Assembly: GCA_963763885.1 (NCBI GenBank)
Contig: CAVXQD010000003.1
Location: 558,001 to 622,000 of the forward strand
Origin: JANNBN01 sp963763885
GTDB lineage: Bacteria; Actinomycetota; Acidimicrobiia; Acidimicrobiales; JANYDT01
Direction of reading: 5' to 3'
DNA: 64,000 nucleotides
In this document: piece by piece, positions 33,638 through 44,855 of the stretch
Position numbering within the stretch: position 1 is the first letter of the stretch
Layout of the letters: every line of letters starts with the position of its first letter
The notes under the pieces: model-generated
What the model saw: the letters and a program-made list of their open reading frames with translations, nothing else
Told to the model about the DNA's origin: nothing
The model's database searches: none
Translations under genes and position numbers: made by a program

Positions 33638-33730
33638 GGTGAGGCTGGACCTAGGAGGCGAGGGGGAGCGGTGGAATCGCCCGAGGAATCCCGTGATTGG
33701 TCGATCCGGGTGATTGGTAGGGTAGACGCT

Positions 33731-33766
33731 CGAACGTGAAACGGGTCCTGTGAGGCTCGTACGGAC
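33731..33766 (+). promoter_or_regulatory. PyrR-binding RNA site before carA
   Basis: GGTCCTGTGAGGCT at 33744-33757, the third PyrR loop in the window. Its upper stem ACGGG/CTCGT keeps pairing through a G-T pair where the other two sites have G-C, which supports selection on RNA structure. CGT/ACG again forms the lower stem around GAA. TAGGGT just before (33718-33723) may be the -10 box, and a GAAGGGA ribosome site follows. Confidence 0.83.
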
Positions 33767-33782
33767 GAAGGGAACCCGACAA

Positions 33783-33806
33783 GTGAACAAATTGGTGCGC
33801 GCATGA
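33783..33806 (+). CDS. Possible 7-codon leader minigene of carA
   Basis: GTG at 33783, about ten bases after GAAGGGA, encodes VNKLVRA and ends on a TGA that overlaps the carA ATG (ATGA). carA itself lacks a clear ribosome site, so coupling through this minigene next to the PyrR site is attractive but only inferred. Confidence 0.25.
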   Translation: MNKLVRA

Positions 33807-34903
33807 GTGCGGTCAGAGAAGCCTTACTGGTCCTGGCGGATGGTGAGGTGTTCGAAGGCGAAGCCATCGGCTCCGTCTCCGATAACGGTGTCGCCTCTGG
33901 CGAAGTGGTGTTCAACACCGTGCTCTCCGGCTACCAAGAGGTGATCACCGATCCCTCCTATGCCGGGCAAATCATCACCTTCACGTACCCGCACATTGGC
34001 AACTACGGGGTGAACCGCGCCGACGACGAAGCAACCCGGCCGCACTGCCGTGGCGTGATTGTTCGAGAGTTGTCCCGTGTCAGTTCAAACTGGCGGTCGC
34101 AGTCCAGCCTCGATGCCCAGCTCAAGGCGTGGGGTGTTCCGGGGATTGCGGGAATCGACACCCGCCGCCTCACTCGGCACATCCGTGACGCCGGTGCAAT
34201 GCCCGGGGCTTTTGGAACTGCGTCAGAGTCCGTGCTGCGCGCCGCTGCGATTGCTGAACCTGGCACCGCAGGTGTTGACCTTGTCCGCCAGGTCACCACA
34301 CCATCCAGCTACACCGTCGGCGAAGGACCGTGGCGAGTTGTGGCATTCGACTTCGGCATCAAGACCACCATCCTTCGTCACCTGTCACGCATCGCAACCG
34401 TCACCGTTGTGCCGGGCACAGCCACTGCCGACGAGGTGCTGGCCCTCTCGCCGCACGGTGTTTTCTTGTCCAACGGTCCTGGCGACCCAGAGGTGTGTTC
34501 CTACGCCGTGGAAGAAATACGTGCGCTTATGAACCAGCAGACGCCAATCTTCGGGATCTGCCTTGGGCAACAGCTGTTGGCTTCAGCCGCAGGTGCATCC
34601 ACGTTCAAGATGCCGTTCGGCCACCACGGTGGCAACCATCCCGTGAAAGACCTTCGCACCGGCCGCGTCATGATCACCAGCCAGAACCACAACTTCTGTG
34701 TGGACCACGCAACGCTTGACGTCGCAGCCGACGTCACCCATCTCAACCTCAACGACGGCACCCTCGAGGGCCTCGGCTACAAGGATCTGCCGATGTTCAG
34801 CGTGCAGCATCACCCCGAAGCCGGGCCCGGCCCGCACGAGAGCGCCGAGCTGTTCGACGAGTTCAGCACCTTGCTCACCCGTGTCCACGGAAAGCAGGCC
34901 TGA
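33803..34903 (+). CDS. carA: Carbamoyl-phosphate synthase small subunit
   Basis: Glutamine amidotransferase subunit that feeds ammonia to CarB. The 366-residue protein has the N-terminal CPSase domain (GYQEVITDPSYAGQIITFTYPHIGNYG) and a C-terminal class I GATase with the nucleophile Cys in FGICLGQQLLA and the His/Glu of SVQHHPEAGPGP. Also seen is FLSNGPGDPE. A PyrR site lies 36 bases upstream of the start. carB begins after the stop with one base between. Confidence 0.96.
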   Translation: MSAVREALLVLADGEVFEGEAIGSVSDNGVASGEVVFNTVLSGYQEVITDPSYAGQIITFTYPHIGNYGVNRADDEATRPHCRGVIVRELSRVSSNWRSQSSLDAQLKAWGVPGIAGIDTRRLTRHIRDAGAMPGAFGTASESVLRAAAIAEPGTAGVDLVRQVTTPSSYTVGEGPWRVVAFDFGIKTTILRHLSRIATVTVVPGTATADEVLALSPHGVFLSNGPGDPEVCSYAVEEIRALMNQQTPIFGICLGQQLLASAAGASTFKMPFGHHGGNHPVKDLRTGRVMITSQNHNFCVDHATLDVAADVTHLNLNDGTLEGLGYKDLPMFSVQHHPEAGPGPHESAELFDEFSTLLTRVHGKQA

Positions 34904-34904
34904 C

Positions 34905-38222
<3,318 letters not shown>

Positions 38223-38360
38223 CCGAAGCCTTGCAGCCCGCGGGTGTGGAACGTTCGGTCGAAGCGGCCCCTCGGAGGTTGATCCGTTGGTACGGCGTTC
38301 ACCCGTTGGGGATCGTCGGGCCAGTCGGGGATCGCGTTCGTCGGTGGGTTGCGGGCGGCT

Positions 38361-38407
38361 TCAGGTGTCACTTTTCGCGCGAATAGGGCCAAAAACTGAC
38401 ACCTCAA
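38361..38407. repeat. 47-bp dispersed palindrome, copy D
   Basis: Solo copy in the 317-base spacer between carB and pyrD (38223-38539), which contains no gene that I can support. It has the left arm TCAGGTGTCACTTTTCGCGCG like copy A and an AACTGACACCTCAA right arm. Orientation is the same as the other three. Confidence 0.85.
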
Positions 38408-38539
38408 ATTTCCTGCCCACCCGCGCAACCTGGCAGAGGGCAACTGGTGGCTGAGTAGCCTGTCTGTCGTGAGTTGGAGACCTGCATCGCTCAATCGACC
38501 GATGACCTTCGGGGTTGTTGGGGTTGCTAGGGATCGTCG

Positions 38540-39505
38540 ATGAGGCTTCCGGCGTTTCGCCGTTCACAACACGATGCAGCTGCATCGTCGGTGGACCAGC
38601 GGGTGCGGGTTGGTTCGGTCGAGTTGGCAAACCCGGTGATGGGTGCGGCTGGCACGGTGGGCCACGGAGCGGAGTTTGTCCCGTTCGGGATCGCCGGGCT
38701 GGGTGCGGTTGTGGTGAAGTCCATGTCGCTCGATGCGTGGGCAGGCAATCCCGCCCCGCGTGTGGCCGGCACCGATGCAGGGATGATCAATGCGATCGGT
38801 CTGCAAAACCCGGGCGTGGCTCAGTGGCTGGCCGAGGATCTGCCACCGATCGCAGCTGCGGGTGCAACGGTGGTGGCAAGCATCTGGGGTTTCACCGTCG
38901 AGCAATACCGAGACGTGGCAGCGGCCCTTGCTGGCAACCCGCGCATCGCCGCCATCGAGGTCAACGTCAGCTGTCCCAACATCGAGGATCGCCGTTCCAT
39001 GTTCGGCCATTCGTGCGCCGGCACCGAAGCGGTCATTGGATCTGTGGTGGCGGTTGCGGGCGGCACCCCCGTGTGGGCGAAGCTCAGCCCCAACGTCACC
39101 GACATCACGGAAATCGCCGGGTCGGCGCTCGCTGCTGGCGCCGCATCGTTGACGCTTACCAACACGGTGATGGGTCTTGTCATCGACGTCGAGACCGGAA
39201 AATCAGCGTTGGCCAACGGGGGAGGCGGGCTCAGCGGCCCGGCCATTCGTCCCGTCGCGCTGCGAGCAGTATCCGAGGTCAGGAAGGCCTTCCCCGAAGC
39301 GACCATCGTCGGAGTCGGCGGCATCGCCCGAGGTGTCCACGCTGTGGAGTTCCTGATGGCCGGCGCCGACGCAGTACAGGTTGGCACCGCGCATTTTCAC
39401 GACCCACGCGCCGGCCTTCGCATCCGAGACGAACTAGCCGCTTGGTGCGCGTCCCACCACACCACCCCTGCCCAGCTCTCCCAACGCTCCCGTCCCGCCC
39501 AGTAA
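38540..39505 (+). CDS. pyrD: Dihydroorotate dehydrogenase, class 1B catalytic type
   Basis: Oxidises dihydroorotate to orotate with FMN. Class 1B marks: NPVMGAAGTVGHGAEF, VKSMSLDAWAGNPAPR, INAIGLQNPGV, the EVNVSCPN strand, KLSPNVTDI and LANGGGGLSGPAIRPVAL. 321 residues from ATG 38540 (AGGGA upstream), or 304 from GTG 38591, where family similarity begins; the 18-bp palindrome lies between these starts. Class 1B enzymes usually work with the PyrK electron-transfer subunit, whose gene is not in this window, so the electron acceptor is open. Confidence 0.92.
   Translation: MRLPAFRRSQHDAAASSVDQRVRVGSVELANPVMGAAGTVGHGAEFVPFGIAGLGAVVVKSMSLDAWAGNPAPRVAGTDAGMINAIGLQNPGVAQWLAEDLPPIAAAGATVVASIWGFTVEQYRDVAAALAGNPRIAAIEVNVSCPNIEDRRSMFGHSCAGTEAVIGSVVAVAGGTPVWAKLSPNVTDITEIAGSALAAGAASLTLTNTVMGLVIDVETGKSALANGGGGLSGPAIRPVALRAVSEVRKAFPEATIVGVGGIARGVHAVEFLMAGADAVQVGTAHFHDPRAGLRIRDELAAWCASHHTTPAQLSQRSRPAQ
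38571..38588. repeat. Perfect 18-bp palindrome, copy 2
   Basis: ACGATGCAGCTGCATCGT again, here in the first codons of pyrD (or its leader if GTG 38591 is the start). Weak outer arms GTTCAC (38562) and GTGGAC (38591) surround it, as in copy 1. Confidence 0.85.
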
Positions 39506-39572
39506 CCAGCGCGACTTCCACGAGCTGACTTGTGCGGTGATTTACACGATTGTGCCGCGGTGGGCGATAACG

Positions 39573-39989
39573 CTAGGGGTTTGGGAACCAGGTGGTGCTG
39601 ACGTCGACGTGCGGGTCGGTGAGGATTTTCACTAGGTAACGAAGTCTTTGGTGGGCTACCTCGAACTGGTCGAGGAGGGACACGCAATCCGCCTCGGAGC
39701 CCAACAGCAGTGTGTGTGCATACAAACGCAGCGCCTCTGGAGGGACCGGCAGCGTCCTCGACGTGTGGCGAGTTTGTGCATCGAGAAACACCACGCCGTA
39801 CAACAACCTCAGCCGATGCTGTTCGCGCATCAGCGCCGATGCCTCGTCCTGTGTCACTTCGAACTCCACTGAGAACGAAAGGAAACTGCTTTCGACCGGC
39901 ATACCCAGCATGTATCGGCCGTCCTCGGTGAGCTCCAGGATTGGCATCCAACCCTCGCCGTACAGGCGGGTAGGTGCAGGCTCTGCCAT
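39573..39989 (-). CDS. Hypothetical protein next to the ABC-F gene
   Basis: A 138-residue soluble protein, ATG start 7 bases after the ABC-F stop, so the two are probably one operon. It is mostly strands at the front (YGEGWMPILELTEDGRYMLGMPVES) and helices behind (PEALRLYAHTLLLGSEADCVSLLDQFEVAHQRLRYL). No signal peptide, membrane segment or catalytic motif seen. I do not recognise a family; coding character rests on normal composition and the tight spacing. Confidence 0.5.
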   Translation of the reverse strand: MAEPAPTRLYGEGWMPILELTEDGRYMLGMPVESSFLSFSVEFEVTQDEASALMREQHRLRLLYGVVFLDAQTRHTSRTLPVPPEALRLYAHTLLLGSEADCVSLLDQFEVAHQRLRYLVKILTDPHVDVSTTWFPNP

Positions 39990-39996
39990 CTCCGAC

Positions 39997-41634
39997 CTAG
40001 GCAGTCAGTGACTTGGCCAGGCGGAGGGTGCGGAGCGACGTTGGGTTGGCAAGGCCTGCCATAGCCACGTCGTAGTCCGGCAATTCGTACACCTCGCCGT
40101 CGTCGGTGATCATGACGAACCGGTCGAACTTGGCAAGGAACGTCCGGTCGTGGCTGACAGCAACGACCGTGCCTTCGAACCCGTCCAGGGCCTGTTCCAA
40201 CGCCTCGGAGGAGTCAATGTCAAGGTTGTCCGTCGGCTCGTCCAGCAACAATACGTTGTGACCCTCGACCTCGAGACACAAGATCTCTAAGCGCGCTTTC
40301 TGCCCGCCGGACAACGTCTGAAACTCCTGCCGCCCGGTGCTGCGCAACCCGTAACGGGCTAACGCCTTCATCGACTTCTCGTCGTCGTGCACACGGTCAC
40401 GAACGATGGTCATGCATTCGCGGCCCTGCCAATCCGGGCGGTCGTTGATCTGTGTGAACACGCCAATGGATGTGCGCGGCCCGAACTGAACCGTGCCCTG
40501 GTCCGGCTGTGCCGCTCCCGAAAGCACGTTGAGTAGATGGGTCTTCCCTGTGCCGTTTGGTCCGATGAGTGCAAGCCGTTCACCATGGTGGATCTCGTCG
40601 GAGAACGGGAGGAACAGATCGCCAATGGAAACGTCAACCAGCTTGGCAACGCGCCGGGCAGCGTCGGCACCTCGTAAGTTCACATAGATCTGCTGATCTG
40701 CCACCGGCGGTGGGGGCGGCCCTGCCGCTACGAACTTCTCCCACCTGGTCTCGGCAGCGTTTGCCTTGGTGGCGTTCTTGAAGTTCTGCGCAGCGCGCTG
40801 CTTCATGATCTTCATGTGTTGGAACAGCCGCCGCTCTTCCTGCGCCCAGCGCTTCAGCTCGTCGCCTAGTTGCTCTTGGCGCTTTTCGCGTGCCTCGCCA
40901 AAGGTGGCGTACGAACCGCCGTGCACCCATGCGCCTGATCCTTCGACGGCAATGATCTTGGTGGTGACCTTGTTCAACAGTGCACGGTCGTGGCTCACCA
41001 TCAAGATGGTGGATCGGCACGCAAGGATCTGCTCTTCCAGCCAACCGCGAGTGGGGATGTCCAGGTAGTTGTCTGGCTCGTCTAGCAACAAGATGTCTGC
41101 GCCGGATGTCAGCAAGAGGTCCAGCACCAAGCGTTTGCGTTCGCCACCGGACAGTTCTTTCACCAACCGAGTACTCATGTCGGCGATGGGGGTCTTGACG
41201 CTGCGCTCGGCTGACGCCTGCCACTTGGCTTCCAGGTCATAGCCGCCGAGGTCGCCCCATAAGGTGAGTGCTTCGGCAAACTTCATGCCGTCGTCGTCGC
41301 CTGCGATCATCGATCGTTCGGCAGCGACTAACGCACGCCCTGCGGTTCTCAACTCTCGCGGTGCGACCTCGATAAGCATCTCTCGCAGCGTGTCTTCGGG
41401 GCGAGACATGCCAACGTCTTGGGTCATTGACAACACCGTGCCACGCAGCGCGATCTCACCCTCGTCTGCTTCGATCTCGCCGGTCATCAACCGCAGGATG
41501 GTGCTCTTGCCAACGCCGTTGGGACCAACCAGCGCAGCGTGTTCGCCCGGCCCAACCCCGAAGGACACCTCAAAAAACAGTGCATCTCTCCCAGGAGGCG
41601 CGTATTCCAAGTCCGAAACAATGATGCTGCTCAC
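39997..41634 (-). CDS. ABC-F family ATPase
   Basis: A 545-residue soluble protein with two ABC ATPase domains and no membrane segment. Walker A: GPNGVGKST (about residue 38) and GPNGTGKTH (about 350). Signatures: LSGGERKR and LSGGQKAR. Walker B: ILLLDEPDNYLD and VLLLDEPTDNLD. A charged linker of about 70 residues (EEVLQEQ-like helices with KNATKANAAETRWEKF) separates them. ABC-F proteins bind the ribosomal E site and act in translation or antibiotic resistance; which applies cannot be told here. The GTG at 41634 has GGAG upstream. Confidence 0.9.
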   Translation of the reverse strand: MSSIIVSDLEYAPPGRDALFFEVSFGVGPGEHAALVGPNGVGKSTILRLMTGEIEADEGEIALRGTVLSMTQDVGMSRPEDTLREMLIEVAPRELRTAGRALVAAERSMIAGDDDGMKFAEALTLWGDLGGYDLEAKWQASAERSVKTPIADMSTRLVKELSGGERKRLVLDLLLTSGADILLLDEPDNYLDIPTRGWLEEQILACRSTILMVSHDRALLNKVTTKIIAVEGSGAWVHGGSYATFGEAREKRQEQLGDELKRWAQEERRLFQHMKIMKQRAAQNFKNATKANAAETRWEKFVAAGPPPPPVADQQIYVNLRGADAARRVAKLVDVSIGDLFLPFSDEIHHGERLALIGPNGTGKTHLLNVLSGAAQPDQGTVQFGPRTSIGVFTQINDRPDWQGRECMTIVRDRVHDDEKSMKALARYGLRSTGRQEFQTLSGGQKARLEILCLEVEGHNVLLLDEPTDNLDIDSSEALEQALDGFEGTVVAVSHDRTFLAKFDRFVMITDDGEVYELPDYDVAMAGLANPTSLRTLRLAKSLTA

Positions 41635-41696
41635 CGCTCCAGTTTGGTCGCGCCAAGGCTGGGTCCCCGCCCTATTCCACAAGTACGTTCAGTGGC

Positions 41697-42533
41697 ATGG
41701 ATGATCTCTCTGGAAAGACCGCCGTTGTCACCGGTGCTGCAAGTGGCATGGGGCGCTCGTTTGCGCTTCGGTTCGCCAAGGCCGGCATGAACGTTGTGTT
41801 GTCCGATCTCGACGAGCCGGGCCTTGCCAGCGTCGCTGCTGAGGTAGCTGCATGCGGTGTTCGTGCACTGACCGTCCGTACCGATGTCCGAGGTGAAGCT
41901 GAAGTGGAATCGCTGCGGGACCAAGCGCTTGCTGAGTTCGGCCGCGTCAACGTGGTGTGCAACAACGCGGGTGTGGCTGGTCACTTCACGGGCGACATGG
42001 TGAACATCGCAGAGTGGCACTGGGTGATGGACGTCAACTTTTGGGGAGTGGTACACGGCCACAAAGTGTTCCTGCCGCACCTCTTGGAGCATGGAGACGG
42101 GCACATCGTCAACACCGCAAGCATGGCCGGGCATTTCCCAGCACACAGCGCGTATGGGGCCAGCAAGTGGGCGGTAGTCGGTATCACCGAAGGGTTGTTC
42201 CACATGCTGGCTGACATGAAGTCCACCGTTGGCGTCAGCTGCCTGTGTCCCGGATGGGTTTCAACGCGAATCGCCGATTCCATGGACCGCATCCCTGAAG
42301 ACGTACAGCCAGGGCCAAACCTGGAGCCGTCACCCGAAATGCAAGCGCGCATGGATATGGTCCGAGAGTTCATTCGGACAGGCCTCTCGCCCGATGCCGT
42401 GGCCGACCTGGTTCACGACGCAATCGTGCAACAGCAGTTCTGGATTCTCACCCACCCAGACATGGTGGCGCGGCTGCCAACCCGCTATGAGTCAATCCTG
42501 CAGGGAACCAACCCACAGCGGGTCGTGCCCTAA
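41697..42533 (+). CDS. SDR family oxidoreductase
   Basis: A 278-residue short-chain dehydrogenase/reductase. Nucleotide loop TGAASGMG (residues 12-19), Asp in LSDLDEPG (acidic end of strand 2, which favours NAD(H)), NNAG, and the catalytic Ser/Tyr/Lys in NTASMAGHFPAHSAYGASKWA. The substrate is unknown; the ending (VHDAIVQQQFWILTHPD) is like that of many actinobacterial SDRs. It starts 62 bases from the divergent ABC-F gene. Confidence 0.88.
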   Translation: MDDLSGKTAVVTGAASGMGRSFALRFAKAGMNVVLSDLDEPGLASVAAEVAACGVRALTVRTDVRGEAEVESLRDQALAEFGRVNVVCNNAGVAGHFTGDMVNIAEWHWVMDVNFWGVVHGHKVFLPHLLEHGDGHIVNTASMAGHFPAHSAYGASKWAVVGITEGLFHMLADMKSTVGVSCLCPGWVSTRIADSMDRIPEDVQPGPNLEPSPEMQARMDMVREFIRTGLSPDAVADLVHDAIVQQQFWILTHPDMVARLPTRYESILQGTNPQRVVP

Positions 42534-42548
42534 ACGGCAGCCCGGCGG

Positions 42549-43154
42549 TCAGTCGTCGGTGTCGTCGTCGTCGGCACCCTCGGCCCCGTCAACGGTGACG
42601 TGGCGTGCCGCTGGGCCGCGTTCGCCGTCGATGAGGTGAAAGTCAACTTCGTCGCCGGGCGACGGTGCGATTTGCCCGTGCACGTCGCGGATATGGAAGA
42701 AGATGTCTTGTGAACCGTTTGGATTCTCGATGAACCCAAACTGCTCACGCTGGCGGAACAGCTTCACCACGCCGTGGGTCTTTGGCAGATCAGCACAGGC
42801 AGTTCCATCGCACGTGTCATCGGTACGTGGGCCGGCGTCTGTGCGACGCACCCGTGCGGCTCCGGTGCCAGACACAACCGTGACGTTGTCCGCAACCACC
42901 CGAAGTTCTTCGAACTCACCCATGTCGTCGTGGCCGACACGCTGTTCCAGCCGACCCGAGATGCTCACGATGTCGCCTTGCGACACTCGGTTCTCGGCGT
43001 GGTTGGCCACCTCGCCGAACGTGTGCACCTCGATGCGGTCCTGTTTGTCCTGCCGACGTTCCGCAGATACATCGAGTTTGATCACCACGCGGTCTCGACC
43101 GCTTGGACGAAATGGTCTGTCTGCGACGCGACCTACCAGCACGACGAGATTCAC
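42549..43154 (-). CDS. Fusion of an SSB-like OB domain and a cold-shock domain
   Basis: A 201-residue protein with two nucleic-acid-binding OB folds. Residues 1-96 resemble single-stranded DNA-binding proteins (MNLVVLVGRVADRP, ERRQDKQDRIEVHTFGEVA, GDIVSISGRLEQR). A polar linker with two Cys follows, then a cold-shock domain (about 127-189) with RNP1-like FGFIENP and RNP2-like DIFFHIRDV and GDEVDFHLIDGERGPAARHV. The end is an Asp-rich acidic tail as in SSB. The combination is rare to my knowledge. A role in single-stranded DNA or RNA handling is inferred. Convergent with the SDR gene. Confidence 0.82.
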   Translation of the reverse strand: MNLVVLVGRVADRPFRPSGRDRVVIKLDVSAERRQDKQDRIEVHTFGEVANHAENRVSQGDIVSISGRLEQRVGHDDMGEFEELRVVADNVTVVSGTGAARVRRTDAGPRTDDTCDGTACADLPKTHGVVKLFRQREQFGFIENPNGSQDIFFHIRDVHGQIAPSPGDEVDFHLIDGERGPAARHVTVDGAEGADDDDTDD

Positions 43155-43267
43155 CGTCGTCCCCCGATCAGCCCGCTAACAGGCCCTCCAACACGCGCCA
43201 CCACCAAGTTCATTCATAGAGCATGCCCGCTGCAGCGATCCGTCGCCACTCGGAACTGCTTTTGGCG

Positions 43268-43320
43268 TGATTTTTCTGACTCGATTTTTTTCTGACTCGA
43301 TTCTTCCGGGTCGATTCTTT
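43268..43320. repeat. T-rich direct repeats before the aminotransferase gene
   Basis: Two copies of CTGACTCGATT and a third, degraded GGGTCGATTCTTTCG alternate with T-runs. They could form a promoter or regulator site; nothing more can be said. Confidence 0.4.
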
Positions 43321-43365
43321 CGCCGACAGATGTTGACCCGGGCAGTCAGCGACGTAGCCTGGAGC

Positions 43366-44739
43366 ATGGCCACAACCGCTCGCTCCCCGCACCTCACCGG
43401 CCCATCCACCACGCCTGACGTGAAAGCGATGGACAAACGCCACGTGTTCCATTCGTGGTCTGCTCAGGCGGCAATCAATCCGTTGCCTGTAGCTGGCGCC
43501 CTTGGCAGCGAGTTTTGGGATTTCGATGGCAACAAATACCTCGATTTCTCCAGCCAGTTGGTCAACGTCAATATCGGCCATCAGCACCCCAAGTTGGTCG
43601 CTGCCATTCAGCAGGCAGCCGGCGAGCTGTGCACCATCGCACCGTTCCACGGCAACGCGTATCGGTCAGAAGCTGCCCGGATGATTGCTGAACGCGCACC
43701 CGGCGATCTCAACATGGTGTTCTTCACCAACGGTGGTGCTGAAGCAACCGAGAACGCCATTCGAATGGCACGTCAGCACACCGGCCGCCAGAAGGTGATG
43801 ACCACCTACCGCAGTTATCACGGTGCAACGGGAGCAGCCATCACGCTCACTGGCGATCCGCGCCGGTGGCCGAACGAAACGGGCATCAGCGGCATCCTTC
43901 ACTTCTGGGGTCCTTACCCATATCGTTCGCCGTTCTATTCGTCCTCCGACGTTGAAGAGGGCGAACGTGCTTTGCAGCACCTGCGTGACGTGCTGATGGT
44001 CGAAGGTCCACATACCATCGCGGCAATCATGCTGGAGTCCGTTGTTGGTACCAACGGCATCCTTGTACCGCCTCCTGGTTACCTCCAGGGCGTCAGGGAC
44101 CTGTGCGATCAGTACGGCATCGTGATGATCTGCGACGAAGTCATGTCAGGGTTTGGGCGTTGCGGCGAGTGGTTCGCCGTTGATCACTGGGGCGTCACGC
44201 CAGACCTCATCTGCTTCGCAAAGGGTGTCAACTCAGGGTATGTGCCAATCGGCGGAGTGGTTATCTCCGACCGCATCAGCGCAACGTTCCAGGACAAGGC
44301 GTTCCCCGGTGGTCTTACCTATTCGGGCCACCCGCTTGCCTGTGCGTCCGCAGTTGCCAGTATGAACATCTTCGAAGAAGAGAAGATCCTCGACCACGTC
44401 AAGATGTTGTCGTCCGATGTCATCGCTCCGGGGCTTGAGAAGATCAAGGCGAACCATCCAAGCGTCGGCGATGTCCGCGGCCTTGGTGTGTTCTGGGCAA
44501 TCGAGTTGGTCAGCAATCCCGAGACTCGCGCTCCGTTGGTGCCATACAACGCTGCCGGCGCGGCCGCAGGTCCAATGAACGAGTTGGTCGGTGCCTGCAA
44601 AGCAAACGGCCTCTGGCCATTCACTCACTTCAATCGGATGCATGTTTGCCCTCCGTGCACCACGTCGGCAGCCGATGTTGAGCGCGGCCTGGCAATCATC
44701 GACGAGGTCTTGTCCGTCGCCGACGCACACGTGGTCTGA
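43366..44739 (+). CDS. Class III (omega-type) aminotransferase
   Basis: A 457-residue PLP enzyme of aminotransferase class III, closest in look to taurine/beta-alanine--pyruvate types. The PLP site is LICFAKGVNSGYVPIGGVV, with the Schiff-base Lys in FAKG; ICDEVMSGFGRCGEW carries the conserved Asp; TNGGAEATENAIRMAR and YRSYHGATGAA bind phosphate. The amino donor is not readable from the sequence. ATG 43366 follows a weak GGAG; ATG 43330 is an alternative giving 12 more residues. No pathway neighbours are evident. Confidence 0.88.
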   Translation: MATTARSPHLTGPSTTPDVKAMDKRHVFHSWSAQAAINPLPVAGALGSEFWDFDGNKYLDFSSQLVNVNIGHQHPKLVAAIQQAAGELCTIAPFHGNAYRSEAARMIAERAPGDLNMVFFTNGGAEATENAIRMARQHTGRQKVMTTYRSYHGATGAAITLTGDPRRWPNETGISGILHFWGPYPYRSPFYSSSDVEEGERALQHLRDVLMVEGPHTIAAIMLESVVGTNGILVPPPGYLQGVRDLCDQYGIVMICDEVMSGFGRCGEWFAVDHWGVTPDLICFAKGVNSGYVPIGGVVISDRISATFQDKAFPGGLTYSGHPLACASAVASMNIFEEEKILDHVKMLSSDVIAPGLEKIKANHPSVGDVRGLGVFWAIELVSNPETRAPLVPYNAAGAAAGPMNELVGACKANGLWPFTHFNRMHVCPPCTTSAADVERGLAIIDEVLSVADAHVV

Positions 44740-44855
44740 AAACCGGTCTGGACGCCGGTCTGAACCCCGGCACGGACTCTCGTTTGAAACGCGGACTTCA
44801 CACGCCGTTCACGGTTCCTCCGAGCGCGCAGAAAAACGCGCTGCCATACTGGACC

